39,402 nt of DNA from Blautia sp. BIOML-A1 (GCF_009883055.1 NZ_WWVR01000033.1:1-39402); one strand, 5' to 3'; shown: positions 24,943 through 33,525, counted from the first letter of the stretch. Notes: generated by a model from the letters alone, not told the origin. Program-made: numbers and translations.

Positions 24943-26008
24943 TCTTTATCTGATACGACACGGAAAGCCACAATACCCGGATGAACAGTCCTACTGTATC
25001 GGGCAGACTGATCTTGCTTTATCCATGCTTGGACATTTGCAGGCTGTCCTTCTTCACGAAGAACTGACCAGCAGGATATCCCGGATATACCACAGCCCTT
25101 TGGCAAGAGCTGCCGAAACAGCCGGGCATATAGCAGCCGGGCTCCCACATCTGCCTGTCTCTGATTTAGCAGAAAGAAATCTCGGAGAATGGGATGGACT
25201 TTCTTTTGATACTATACGCAGGAAATGGCCGGATATTTATGAAGCCCGGGGAAATGATCCTGACCATCCGATTCCAGGAGCAGAAACTCCTTTTGCATCC
25301 GGTACGCGCTTTTCACAGGCAGTTCAGGAAATCCTGCGTTCATCTGAGGGCAACATTGCGATCATCGCTCATACGGATGTGATTTCTTCTTATCTATATA
25401 TGCTTCATCCAGGAACAAATACCAGACAGCACTTCCGTCTTCCATGTGGTTCGTATTATCATCTGAGAGTAGATGAGAAAGGAAATGCTGCCTTATCTGA
25501 GTCGGGTTACATATTGCCTCATCCTGTATTGAGTGATAGACTATGTTATATACTTCGTGATGCAGTCTCTCTCCCGCCTCATGTGCAGGTTCACAGTGAT
25601 GCAGTTACTGAACTGGCCTGCCATTTATGTGATGACTTAGAAGCTCATGGACATCATTTTGATCAGAAGCTCATCCGCTCCGGTGCACTTCTTCATGATA
25701 TTGCCAGACTTCAGAAACATCATACCAGGACAGGCGGTGATCTTTTTTTACAATTAGGCTATCCAGAGATTGCTCAGATCATCTCACAGCATCATGAATT
25801 AAAGGAGACGAAGCTTGACGAAGCAGCCATTGTATTTCTGGCAGACAAGCTGGTCGAAGAAACACAGCGTGTATCAATAGAAAAACGATTCGCAGATAAT
25901 CTGCATAAATGCAAGACTCCTGAAGCACTCAGGTCTCATGAACGCCGGTTAAAACAGGCATTTAAGCTGCAGGATATGATAGAATCCATCTGTCATATAA
26001 CACTTTGA
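24935..26008 (+). CDS. Histidine phosphatase - HD domain fusion protein
   Basis: The 357-aa protein starts with the phosphohistidine motif LIRHGKP (residues 5-11), then SPLARAAETA, ERNLGEWDG and IAHTDVISS, a full histidine-phosphatase set (phosphoglycerate mutase-like). Residues about 210-345 form an HD-type metal hydrolase (SGALLHDIARLQKHH, ISQHHELKET). Two phosphatase activities on one chain suggest processing of a nucleotide or a phosphorylated intermediate. The ATG overlaps the previous gene by 8 bases and follows AGAGGA. The role in the cluster is unknown; housekeeping of the cofactor nucleotide is one idea. Confidence 0.8.
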   Translation: MRDLYLIRHGKPQYPDEQSYCIGQTDLALSMLGHLQAVLLHEELTSRISRIYHSPLARAAETAGHIAAGLPHLPVSDLAERNLGEWDGLSFDTIRRKWPDIYEARGNDPDHPIPGAETPFASGTRFSQAVQEILRSSEGNIAIIAHTDVISSYLYMLHPGTNTRQHFRLPCGSYYHLRVDEKGNAALSESGYILPHPVLSDRLCYILRDAVSLPPHVQVHSDAVTELACHLCDDLEAHGHHFDQKLIRSGALLHDIARLQKHHTRTGGDLFLQLGYPEIAQIISQHHELKETKLDEAAIVFLADKLVEETQRVSIEKRFADNLHKCKTPEALRSHERRLKQAFKLQDMIESICHITL

Positions 26009-26038
26009 CAACTCACATTACAGGAGGTGCTTTCTTAT

Positions 26039-27064
26039 ATGAGAACATTATTTCAGACAATAAGGCAACAATTTCTGGAAGGAAACGACCTTGTACTTGT
26101 TTCCATCATAGCTTCATCAGGATCCACACCCAGAGGTGCCGGTTCCCATATGCTGATCGGACAAAATGGTAGAGTTGCCGGAACCATCGGCGGCGGTTCG
26201 GTGGAATACCGTGCCGGACTTATGGCACTGGATATTCTCGAAAAAAAGGAATCCTGTGAACATGAGTTCAAACTGAATCATGAGGATGTTGAGAATATCG
26301 GCATGATCTGCGGTGGAGATGTTACGGTCTTTTTCCAGTATCTGGATCATAAGGATCCGATCATTATGGAGATTGCAGTAACTGCCGAAAAATTATATGA
26401 AGAACGAAAGGACTTCTGGCTGATCTGTGACCTCCGTACTGTTTCCGGTATCAGTCTTTACAATTCTGCATACGGACTGATCGGAAATGCTGCTGTTCCT
26501 TCCTCTATATTATCTTCTCTGTCAATACGGCCGTGTCGTCATCGCAGTGAAGAATATGATCTGTTTACTGAACAGATAGGGACCTCCGGAACTGTCTATG
26601 TATTTGGCGGCGGGCATGTTTCACAGAAGCTTGTACCGATACTTGCAAGTGTTGAGTTCCGCTGTGTCGTTCTGGACGACCGCCCGGAATTTACGGATCC
26701 CGCTCTTTTCCCGGATGCAGCAGAAACGATCCTCTGTGATTTTAACCATCTAGATCAGAGCATTTCTATCACAGACGCGGATTATTGCTGCGTCATGACA
26801 CGCGGTCATGCCTATGATACGATCGTGCAGGCACAGCTTCTTGCCACACCAGCATGCTATATAGGCGTTATTGGAAGCCGTGCCAAAAAAGCCTTTGTAT
26901 TTCGTCGCCTCGTTGAAGAATACGGTATTGATGAACGGGATTTAGAGCGTATCATCTCTCCTGTAGGACTTGAGATCAAGGCAGAAACACCGGCCGAGAT
27001 CGCCATATCCATCACAGGACAGATGATCAAGGTCCGTGCTGACAGAAAGGCCTCTGCAAAATGA
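26039..27064 (+). CDS. XdhC/CoxF-family molybdoenzyme maturation protein
   Basis: The 341-aa protein shows both halves of XdhC. The N-terminal part has IIASSGSTPRGAGSHMLI, GTIGGGSVEYR and MICGGDVTVFF. The C-terminal Rossmann half has YVFGGGHVSQKL, VLDDRPEF and YIGVIGSRAKKAF. XdhC binds molybdenum cofactor, protects it and helps insert it into xanthine-oxidase-family enzymes, so the oxidoreductase on the other arm is the obvious client. The ATG at 26039 has AGGAGGT 11 bases before it; the GTG at 26027 lies in the site. The next gene overlaps by ATGA. Confidence 0.9.
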   Translation: MRTLFQTIRQQFLEGNDLVLVSIIASSGSTPRGAGSHMLIGQNGRVAGTIGGGSVEYRAGLMALDILEKKESCEHEFKLNHEDVENIGMICGGDVTVFFQYLDHKDPIIMEIAVTAEKLYEERKDFWLICDLRTVSGISLYNSAYGLIGNAAVPSSILSSLSIRPCRHRSEEYDLFTEQIGTSGTVYVFGGGHVSQKLVPILASVEFRCVVLDDRPEFTDPALFPDAAETILCDFNHLDQSISITDADYCCVMTRGHAYDTIVQAQLLATPACYIGVIGSRAKKAFVFRRLVEEYGIDERDLERIISPVGLEIKAETPAEIAISITGQMIKVRADRKASAK

Positions 27065-27921
27065 TGACAAAACCTGTATTCCGAACTGTAATATTTGGTG
27101 CCGGACAGATCGGACAGATGACTGCAAGACTTCTTGGCAACTCCTGTAAACTTTTGTGCTTTGCTGATAATGATTCCCGGAAACATGGACAATATATTGG
27201 AGGTATTCCTGTCCGTTCTCCGGATGAAGCTTCTGCACTTCTTCCGGATCTGATCATCCTGGGTGTACTGGATGAGGAACGGCAGAACTCTATGAAAAAA
27301 CAAATGGAAAACGCAGGCTATCACGGACCATTTCGTGACCCCTCTGCCCTCCGTATGTTTGATGCACGGAATGCTGTCATGCGTCTCTTAGCAGAGCAGA
27401 TCTATCAGCTGAATATTCCGGGCGATGTTGCTGAACTGGGTGTTTTTCAGGGCGAGTTTTCTGCCCTGATCAGTGCAGCCTTCCCGGATCGCAGGATTCA
27501 TCTTTTTGATACGTTTGAGGGATTTTCTGAAAAGGATGTGGCAATTGAGACCTCCTGTGATCTGTCCCGTGCCAGAACTGGAGATTTCTCCTCCACAGAT
27601 GTTGACTCTGTTCTTCATATTATGCCAGATCCTGCACGTGCTGTGATCCATAAAGGGTGGTTTCCGGATACTTTTGCCGATGTCACAGATGTGACTTTCT
27701 GTTTCGTATCTCTGGATGCGGACCTCTACGCTCCGACTGCCGCTGCGCTTCCACTGTTTTATGAACGTCTGTCCACAGGTGGAGTTCTCCTGATCCACGA
27801 TGTGTACAGCACACAGTTCTCCGGCTGCAAAAAAGCCGTTGATGAATTCTGTCAGAAAAACCATCTCTTCGCGGATCCTGTATGTGATCTGCATGGAAGT
27901 GCAATACTTCGGAAGATATAA
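27061..27921 (+). CDS. Rossmann-TylF/MycF methyltransferase fusion
   Basis: The 286-aa product has two parts. The first 95 residues form a nucleotide-binding-like domain with VIFGAGQIGQMTARLL and FADNDSRKHGQYIGGIPV. The remaining part resembles TylF/MycF-type class I methyltransferases: VAELGVFQGEFSALISAAFP, LFDTFEGFSEKD, FVSLDADLYAPTAAALPLFYERLS, GGVLLIHDVYS and CKKAVDEF. It would use SAM, probably on a hydroxyl group. The overlap with XdhC (ATGA) points to joint translation. A second methyltransferase in the cluster besides TrsM is notable. The target is unknown. Confidence 0.8.
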   Translation: MMTKPVFRTVIFGAGQIGQMTARLLGNSCKLLCFADNDSRKHGQYIGGIPVRSPDEASALLPDLIILGVLDEERQNSMKKQMENAGYHGPFRDPSALRMFDARNAVMRLLAEQIYQLNIPGDVAELGVFQGEFSALISAAFPDRRIHLFDTFEGFSEKDVAIETSCDLSRARTGDFSSTDVDSVLHIMPDPARAVIHKGWFPDTFADVTDVTFCFVSLDADLYAPTAAALPLFYERLSTGGVLLIHDVYSTQFSGCKKAVDEFCQKNHLFADPVCDLHGSAILRKI

Positions 27922-27997
27922 CGCTTTCTTGACAGTACAAAATACATCTGCTACAGTAAAAATACCAGTAGAAATTTCAGAATCGGAGGTACAAATC

Positions 27998-28624
27998 ATG
28001 GATACAAACATAATGAAAAGAAATGAATATCTGGCAAAGACAGTGATCAAGGGACTGGAATCCCGTAACATGTCCGGTTATTATGCAGCAAACAAAGAAG
28101 ATGCGCTGAAGCAGGCTTTGGAACTGATTCCGGAAGAGAGCACCATCGCTATGGGCGGATGCGTCAGTGCCAGGGAGATCGGTCTTGTTGAGGCTCTGGA
28201 GAAGGGTAATTATAACTATCTGGACCGTTCAAAAATGAGCCCTCGCGAAAGCCTTATGGCAGCATACGATGCAGATATTTTTCTCTCAAGTGCAAATGCC
28301 GTTACCAACGATGGTATTCTGATAAATATTGACGGAAATTCCAACCGCGTTTCCTGCATCGCCCAGGGACCAAGAAAAGTCGTATTTATTGTAGGCATCA
28401 ACAAAGTCTGTTCCGATCTGGACAGTGCCATGAAACGTGCCAGAAACGTAGCTGCACCTGTAAATGCCCAGAGATTTGACTTAAATATCCCATGCAGAGA
28501 AACAGGCAAATGCTTTGACTGCAAATCCATGGATACCATCTGCTGTCAGTTCCTGATCACCAGATTCTCCAGACACACTGACAGAATCCACGTGATCCTC
28601 GTTAACGATACACTTGGATATTGA
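27998..28624 (+). CDS. LUD-domain (lactate-utilisation-like) protein
   Basis: The 208-aa protein contains MGGCVSAREIGLVEAL, ADIFLSSANAVTNDGILINIDGNSNRVSCIAQGPRKVVFIVGINK and KRARNVAAPVNAQRF, which mark the LUD/DUF162 family (LutC and relatives). An additional C-terminal Cys set, CRETGKCFDCKSMDTICC, could hold a metal or cluster. It starts after GGAGGT, 76 bases behind the TylF-like gene, and is the last gene of the plus arm. Its electron-transfer or sensing role remains uncertain. Confidence 0.85.
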   Translation: MDTNIMKRNEYLAKTVIKGLESRNMSGYYAANKEDALKQALELIPEESTIAMGGCVSAREIGLVEALEKGNYNYLDRSKMSPRESLMAAYDADIFLSSANAVTNDGILINIDGNSNRVSCIAQGPRKVVFIVGINKVCSDLDSAMKRARNVAAPVNAQRFDLNIPCRETGKCFDCKSMDTICCQFLITRFSRHTDRIHVILVNDTLGY

Positions 28625-28636
28625 TTTAAAAACTAC

Positions 28637-28684
28637 AAGAAGCCGGAAAATCAGTTTTTCATTACTGATTTTCCGGCTTCTTTA
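28637..28684 (+). terminator. Strong intrinsic terminator of the plus arm
   Basis: A perfect 19-bp stem (28637-28655 with 28664-28682) surrounds an 8-base loop. Its core is GAAGCCGGAAAATCAGT, and it is followed by TTTAT. It ends the plus arm. Confidence 0.9.
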
Positions 28685-28755
28685 TAGACTTTGACATATT
28701 ATACAGTATGCCTTCTGCTTTTCCTTATTCCATATCTTTTGGCAATTTATTTATT

Positions 28756-28890
28756 TCATCTGACAATATCTATCTGGCACACTTTCATGGCCTTCAGTGC
28801 AGTCTCATGACTTTCCGGTGTCACCCCTGCACAACATGCAGCATCTACTATAATCGGAACCCTATTATAAGTTATGCCGGGGAAAATTGT
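28756..28890 (-). pseudogene. C-terminal remnant of a cysteine hydrolase (isochorismatase family)
   Basis: The minus strand reads ITYNRVPIIVDAACC then AGVTPESHETALKAMKVCQ, followed by a few residues and TGA. The VIVDAACCAGVTPESHE block is characteristic of the C-terminus of isochorismatase-like cysteine hydrolases such as nicotinamidase relatives. A TAG precedes it at 28891-28893, and no N-terminal part or start codon is present. It is a dead tail of about 44 codons, probably left by a deletion. Confidence 0.7.
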
Positions 28891-28922
28891 CTATCTTGAT
28901 TATTAAATTGTATGTATATTTT

Positions 28923-30098
28923 TCAAATACGGGCTACGCCGGTTCTCTTTGCTGCCTCAGCAACAGCCTTTGCAACAGCCGGTCCTACTCGCTTATCGAA
29001 TGCCTTCGGAATGATATACTCCGAAGAAAGTTCCTCATCTGTGATCAGGCCTGCAAGTGCTTCAGCCGCAGCCAGTTTCATTTCGTCATTGATTTCTTTT
29101 GCTCTCACATCAAATGCACCGCGGAAGATTCCCGGGAAAGCAAGTACGTTGTTGATCTGGTTCGGGAAGTCACTTCTTCCTGTAGAAACAACTTTTGCTC
29201 CGCCTGCCTTTGCGTCATCCGGGAAGATTTCCGGAGTCGGGTTTGCACATGCAAAAACAACTGCATCCTTGTTCATGGTCTTAACCATCTCTGTTGTAAC
29301 AGCACCCGGTGCGGAAACACCGATAAATACATCTGCGCCAACCAGCATATCTGCAAGAGAACCGGATTTTTTAGCCAGATTGGTAACTTTAGCCATTTCA
29401 TCCTTGACCGGATTCATACCTTCCGGACGTCCCTCATAGATTGCACCCTTTCTGTCGCAGAGGGTGATATCTTTGAATCCTGCTGTCAGAAGGAGACGTG
29501 CAATAGAGATTGCAGCAGCTCCTGCTCCGTTCATAACGATACGAACATTTTCTTTTTTCTTTCCTACAACCTTCAGTGCGTTGGTCAGACCAGCAAGAGT
29601 GATGATTGCTGTACCATGCTGATCGTCATGGAAGATCGGAATATCACATTTTTCTTTCAGTTTTTTCTCAATCTCAAAACATCTCGGAGCAGAAATATCT
29701 TCCAGATTTACTCCGCCAAAAGAACCTGAGATCAGATAAATTGTATTAACGATCTCATCCACATCATTGCTCTTGATACAAAGAGGGAATGCATCTACAT
29801 CGCCAAACGCTTTGAAAAGTACACATTTTCCTTCCATTACCGGCATTCCGGCCTCTGGTCCGATGTTTCCAAGTCCAAGAACTGCTGAGCCGTCAGTTAC
29901 TACCAGACACATGTTCCATCTTCTGGTAAGATCATAAGATTTATCCACATCCTTCTGGATTTCGAGACAAGGCTGTGCAACACCTGGTGTATAGGCAAGT
30001 GACAGATCATCCTTATTCTCAACAGGTACTCTGGTAACAACCTCGATCTTACCTTTCCATTCTCCATGCAGTCTTAAAGATTCTTTTGCATAATCCAT
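28923..30098 (-). CDS. NAD(P)-dependent malic enzyme
   Basis: The 391-aa enzyme has the bacterial malic-enzyme motifs LSLAYTPGVAQPCLEI, VLGLGNIGPEAGMPVMEGK, HDDQHGTAIITLAGLTNAL and the Rossmann VMNGAGAAAISIARLLL, followed by SAPGAVTTEMV. It oxidatively decarboxylates malate to pyruvate. The 391-residue length fits the short single-domain type without a phosphotransacetylase-like tail. The start follows GGGAGG. A decayed copy of its own N-terminal part lies just upstream (30375-30606), so this locus has gone through duplication. It may belong to the same transcript as the permease and serine hydrolase genes upstream. Confidence 0.93.
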   Translation of the reverse strand: MDYAKESLRLHGEWKGKIEVVTRVPVENKDDLSLAYTPGVAQPCLEIQKDVDKSYDLTRRWNMCLVVTDGSAVLGLGNIGPEAGMPVMEGKCVLFKAFGDVDAFPLCIKSNDVDEIVNTIYLISGSFGGVNLEDISAPRCFEIEKKLKEKCDIPIFHDDQHGTAIITLAGLTNALKVVGKKKENVRIVMNGAGAAAISIARLLLTAGFKDITLCDRKGAIYEGRPEGMNPVKDEMAKVTNLAKKSGSLADMLVGADVFIGVSAPGAVTTEMVKTMNKDAVVFACANPTPEIFPDDAKAGGAKVVSTGRSDFPNQINNVLAFPGIFRGAFDVRAKEINDEMKLAAAEALAGLITDEELSSEYIIPKAFDKRVGPAVAKAVAEAAKRTGVARI

Positions 30099-30195
30099 TT
30101 TTATTGTCCTCCCTGGTATCTTAAATTTTGTGAAACCGTATCATCCGGCTCTTCTATTGTTGTTGTTCACTCCGTCCCAGCAATCTTCTAATCTA

Positions 30196-30378
30196 TTAAT
30201 AATTACCGGTAAAAAATTTGCTGTCTTTTGGAAGCTCATATCCGTCAAAATATTTATCAAAGTCAAGTTTGAGATATCCACACAGATTAGCTTCCAGGTA
30301 TTCTGAAAAGTGTCTGCGGATTGCCTGAGGATCACCGAATGCAGCTGGATCGATTGCCATAAATCCATGACAGATTCC
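30196..30378 (-). pseudogene. Ldh_2-family dehydrogenase C-terminal remnant
   Basis: After the malic-enzyme fragment a new reading frame on the minus strand gives HGFMAIDPAAFGDPQAI then RRHFSEYLEANLCGYL, ending with a TAA at 30196-30198. It resembles the C-terminus of malate/L-lactate/ureidoglycolate dehydrogenases of the Ldh_2 (YiaK/AllD) family, in which an FMAIDPxxFGD-type stretch occurs late. No N-terminal or cofactor-binding part is present. The family call is from memory of the pattern. Confidence 0.45.
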
Positions 30379-30606
30379 GGATCGATATCTCCAAGCCCCA
30401 ACACTACACTTCCATCAGTTACAACCAGACAGAGATTGTGACATCGGATTAGTTCATAACTCTGCTTCACATCTTTTTGTATCTTCAGATAAGGTTGTGA
30501 TATGCAAGAGACAAATCATCCTCATTTGCGCAGGAACAGTCGCTACTACCTCTATCTTACCTTTCCACTCTCTGTGGAATTTTAATGACTCTTTTACATA
30601 CTCTAT
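30375..30606 (-). pseudogene. Decayed malic-enzyme N-terminus (partial duplicate)
   Basis: Three frames on the minus strand together give EYVKESLKFHREWKGKIEVV, then NEDDLSLAY, then LKIQKDVKQSYELIRCHNLC and LVVTDGSVVLGLGDIDPES. These align with residues 2-83 of the intact malic enzyme downstream. Two frameshifts separate the pieces, the start codon position reads ATA, and part of the YTPGVAQPC region is deleted. The match stops at the point where the Ldh_2-like fragment begins. Confidence 0.82.
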
Positions 30607-30622
30607 AGTAATCTGTTACTTC

Positions 30623-31909
30623 TTAATAAAATGCAATTCCAAGAAATACTGCAAATGCCAGTCCAATTAATGTAATACATACAGATGTGATAAATATCGG
30701 TTTGTAGCTTTCTTTATGTGTCATACCACAAGCAGCCAAGCAGGTAATCACCATACTGTTATGCGGCAGTGTATCCAGACCATTGCATGCAATTGCAGCT
30801 ATACGGTGTAAAACTGCAGGATTTACTCCCAAGTCCATATATTTTTGTGCAAATACTTCCATAGCGATTCCGATACCACCAGAACCGGAACCAGTTGCTC
30901 CAGCGATTAATGTGGTAGCACTTGCAAAAGAAATCAGTGGGTTTCCACCAAGGTTTGACAACATATCTATCAGATTCTGGAATCCCACAGTTGATTTAAC
31001 AACATAACCAAATCCAACAACTGCTGCAGTATTCATAATTACCATGCTGGCACGTTTTACACCGTCATCGATCAAATTCAGTTTTTTCGGAGTAGTATTC
31101 CAGTATAAAATCACACAACAGAAAGAAGCTAAAATAATTGCAATATTTACATTTACCTTAAATACATTTAACAGAACAAATAACAGAATCATCGGAACCA
31201 CAGATCTCCATGGTTTTACAGTCTCCAATTCTTCAAATGCTTTCATTTTTTCTGCAATATCAGGTGTAATTACAAATCCGTCATTATTTTTCTTTGCTTT
31301 TCTGAATTCATACTCCAGATAAATAACACACAGAATACTGCAGAAGATACCAGTTGCAATACCAAGGCCGGAAGCTGCCATAGTATCTGTACCAAGATAC
31401 TGTGTTGGAAGCACATTCAATATAGAAGGAGAACCCGGGAACATAGAACTGTTATACGCCAGAGAAGTATAAATAACACCCGGAATCAACCATCTTGGCA
31501 GATTTTCCTGTTTAAATACGCACAGGAAGATCGGATAAGCGATAAACATCAATGCCCATCCATTCACACCTATATATCCTAAGATCAGCACTGCAAGCAT
31601 ACAACCATAAATTGCTCCACGTCCACCCACTTTAGAATAGATCATTTTTGCAAATGCTGCTGCAGCTCCGGATCCTTCCATCAAAGATGCAAATACGGTT
31701 CCGGTTGCAAAAAGCAAAAAGTTATTCTTCAGGAAATCAGAAAATCCTGTAAAATATGTATCTGTAATTGTATCCAACACAGACAAACCACTGAATATTG
31801 CCAAAATTGCAACACATATTAATGTTCCCACAACTGGGTTAAATTTACGATAGCAAATAATAATCAACACAACAAGTGCAACAATAATTCCCAATAAACT
31901 CATATCCAT
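30623..31909 (-). CDS. GntP-family permease
   Basis: The 428-aa protein is almost wholly hydrophobic, about 11-12 membrane segments, and shows GntP/citrate-type permease features: LLIICYRKFNP-like start, the FATGTVFASLMEGSGAAAAFAK segment, SLAYNSSMFPGSPSILN in the first half, and VGFGYVVKSTVGFQ with GATGSGSGGIGIAM and LPHNSMVITCLAACG in the second. GntP members carry gluconate, hydroxybutyrate or other small organic acids with protons. It is 12 bases downstream of the serine hydrolase gene, so the hydrolase product could be the imported or released acid. Start AGGGGG site, ATG at 31909. Confidence 0.85.
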   Translation of the reverse strand: MDMSLLGIIVALVVLIIICYRKFNPVVGTLICVAILAIFSGLSVLDTITDTYFTGFSDFLKNNFLLFATGTVFASLMEGSGAAAAFAKMIYSKVGGRGAIYGCMLAVLILGYIGVNGWALMFIAYPIFLCVFKQENLPRWLIPGVIYTSLAYNSSMFPGSPSILNVLPTQYLGTDTMAASGLGIATGIFCSILCVIYLEYEFRKAKKNNDGFVITPDIAEKMKAFEELETVKPWRSVVPMILLFVLLNVFKVNVNIAIILASFCCVILYWNTTPKKLNLIDDGVKRASMVIMNTAAVVGFGYVVKSTVGFQNLIDMLSNLGGNPLISFASATTLIAGATGSGSGGIGIAMEVFAQKYMDLGVNPAVLHRIAAIACNGLDTLPHNSMVITCLAACGMTHKESYKPIFITSVCITLIGLAFAVFLGIAFY

Positions 31910-31921
31910 AGTTTTATCCCC

Positions 31922-33346
31922 CTACTGTATGTTTCCTGAAAGTTCAATCGGTACAGCTCCGCCAAGTTTTACGCTTGTGATAATCATTCCGTTTACACTG
32001 TCATCCTGGAAATGCAGCGTATAGATATCGTAACCTGACATATTTAACCAGTACTGCTTTATCACCAATGTCTTATCATCTTTGAATGCATAAGAAAAGC
32101 TATTAAGAAAATGATGCGGATCATCAAATACAGCTTCCTGTGTAATCCAGTTTTCAAATCCAGCCTCTACACTTACCAGCCTGTCCTTCAGGTGAAAATT
32201 AATCAGCAGTTCATTTTCTGTTTTTCTATTAATCTCTATGCTTTGAATTTTCCGGTCATTTTCTTCAAAGGAGAGTGTTTTATCAAACCATTTTCCTTCC
32301 AAGCAGGAATTTTTTGCTCCTTCCGGATATGGAAGACACAGGTCATCCAGATATTTTTTCAGTTTTTTCTCTCCATCTACATCTGTTTCCAATGTTCCTC
32401 TCTCTGTCGGTATAAACAACTTTTCATTTACGATTTTGCTAATCAGACGGTTCGGATTTCCATTTTTATCACTTGCTCCTGCTGTGATTGCAACTGCCAG
32501 TTTTTTCTCTGGATTAACCACGATCACATTTCCGAAAGCTCCATAAACGCCGAAGGAATGATCAGCAGTGATCCAATACTGATATCCGTATCCACAGACT
32601 GGATATTTTTCTTCGGGAGTATCAATCTGTTTTCTGGTTGCTTCTTTAAGATATTCTTCCGGAATAAGTGTTTTTCCGTTCCATTTTCCCATATTGGCAA
32701 GTAATATTGCAATTTTCGCGATGTCAGGTGTTTTCAAATACAACCCCCATCCTCCGACTGTATTGCCTTCTGGGCTTTCCAGCCATTCGATATCGGTAAT
32801 ACCCATTGGTTTCAAAACACGTTCCTTCATCAGTGCAAGCACATTTTTATGCATGGTTTTTGTAACCAGTGAAGACAACATATAGCTTGCTCCTGTATCA
32901 TACTGAAAGACAGTTCCCGGATCATGGGGTAATTTATATGTAAAATAATGTGTGATCCAGGAATCTGTCACTCCACGAAAACAGGTGCTTAATCTGCAGG
33001 AATTTGCTGCCATTGTTAACAGATTACGAACTGTCAGCTGATCGATTCGTTTATCATATTCTTCCGGCAAATACTCTTTAAAATAATCTATCACCAGATC
33101 ATCCAGATGTAATTTTCCCTCGTCGATTGCAATCCCTACTGCAATACTGTTCATACTTTTCGAAAATGAATGAAGCATCTGCATAGGTTCTTCCGTATAT
33201 GGTTGAATGCATTTTGAAAAAATCACATCGTTATCGCATACTACAGATATAGAATGAATATCTTCGACAAATGTCTCCAGTTCCTGTACCATACACAACA
33301 GATTATCTGAAGATATTCCATAGGCTTCTGGTTTATTTTTTATCAT
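31922..33346 (-). CDS. Serine beta-lactamase-like hydrolase (class C/esterase type)
   Basis: The 474-aa protein has the active-site SxxK motif in MLHSFSKSMNSIAVG (residues about 59-73), a YDTGASYM segment filling the YxN position (Tyr-Asp-Thr), and GVYGAFGN where the third motif would be expected. This is the pattern of class C beta-lactamase-like esterases and peptidases. The last 140 residues form a separate beta-rich domain. No signal peptide is visible, so it is probably cytosolic and not a drug-resistance enzyme. It begins the operon with the permease; its promoter overlaps a 16-bp palindrome. Confidence 0.82.
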   Translation of the reverse strand: MIKNKPEAYGISSDNLLCMVQELETFVEDIHSISVVCDNDVIFSKCIQPYTEEPMQMLHSFSKSMNSIAVGIAIDEGKLHLDDLVIDYFKEYLPEEYDKRIDQLTVRNLLTMAANSCRLSTCFRGVTDSWITHYFTYKLPHDPGTVFQYDTGASYMLSSLVTKTMHKNVLALMKERVLKPMGITDIEWLESPEGNTVGGWGLYLKTPDIAKIAILLANMGKWNGKTLIPEEYLKEATRKQIDTPEEKYPVCGYGYQYWITADHSFGVYGAFGNVIVVNPEKKLAVAITAGASDKNGNPNRLISKIVNEKLFIPTERGTLETDVDGEKKLKKYLDDLCLPYPEGAKNSCLEGKWFDKTLSFEENDRKIQSIEINRKTENELLINFHLKDRLVSVEAGFENWITQEAVFDDPHHFLNSFSYAFKDDKTLVIKQYWLNMSGYDIYTLHFQDDSVNGMIITSVKLGGAVPIELSGNIQ

Positions 33347-33414
33347 TTTGTGCTCCTTCTTTTAATATATTGTATTAAATTCTTTTCAAACATCCACGTG
33401 AAGTATTTACTACT

Positions 33415-33443
33415 ATACTATCACAAGTTGTTTCTAGAAACAA
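33415..33443 (-). promoter_or_regulatory. Promoter of the hydrolase-permease operon with a palindromic operator
   Basis: On the minus strand TTGTTT (33438-33443) and TAGTAT (33415-33420) are 17 bases apart. The -35 box is half of a perfect 16-bp palindrome, TTGTTTCTAGAAACAA (33428-33443). A bound repressor would exclude RNA polymerase; the divergent RpiR-type protein is the candidate. Confidence 0.6.
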
Positions 33444-33511
33444 TTGATAGAATCGTCAAAAATTAATGTTCTGTTTTGGTAGAATTAAACAATTTATTTG
33501 CTTTTACTTAT

Positions 33512-33525
33512 GAATCATTTGATTC
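33512..33525. promoter_or_regulatory. Second palindrome in the rpiR-hydrolase intergenic region
   Basis: GAATCA-TT-TGATTC is a perfect 14-bp inverted repeat 25 bases before the -35 box of the RpiR promoter. It could be a further operator, but its sequence differs from that of the 33428 palindrome. Confidence 0.3.

Noticed and set aside
14652..28624. Selenium-dependent molybdenum hydroxylase (purine) cluster.
   Set aside because: The typical ssnA, ygfK and selD-type partners are missing and the gene set matches the DVU_1551-1559 type instead.
28887..29729. A plus-strand Cys/Ser-rich frame of 280 codons.
   Set aside because: It is the complement of the malic enzyme gene, which carries clear enzyme motifs.
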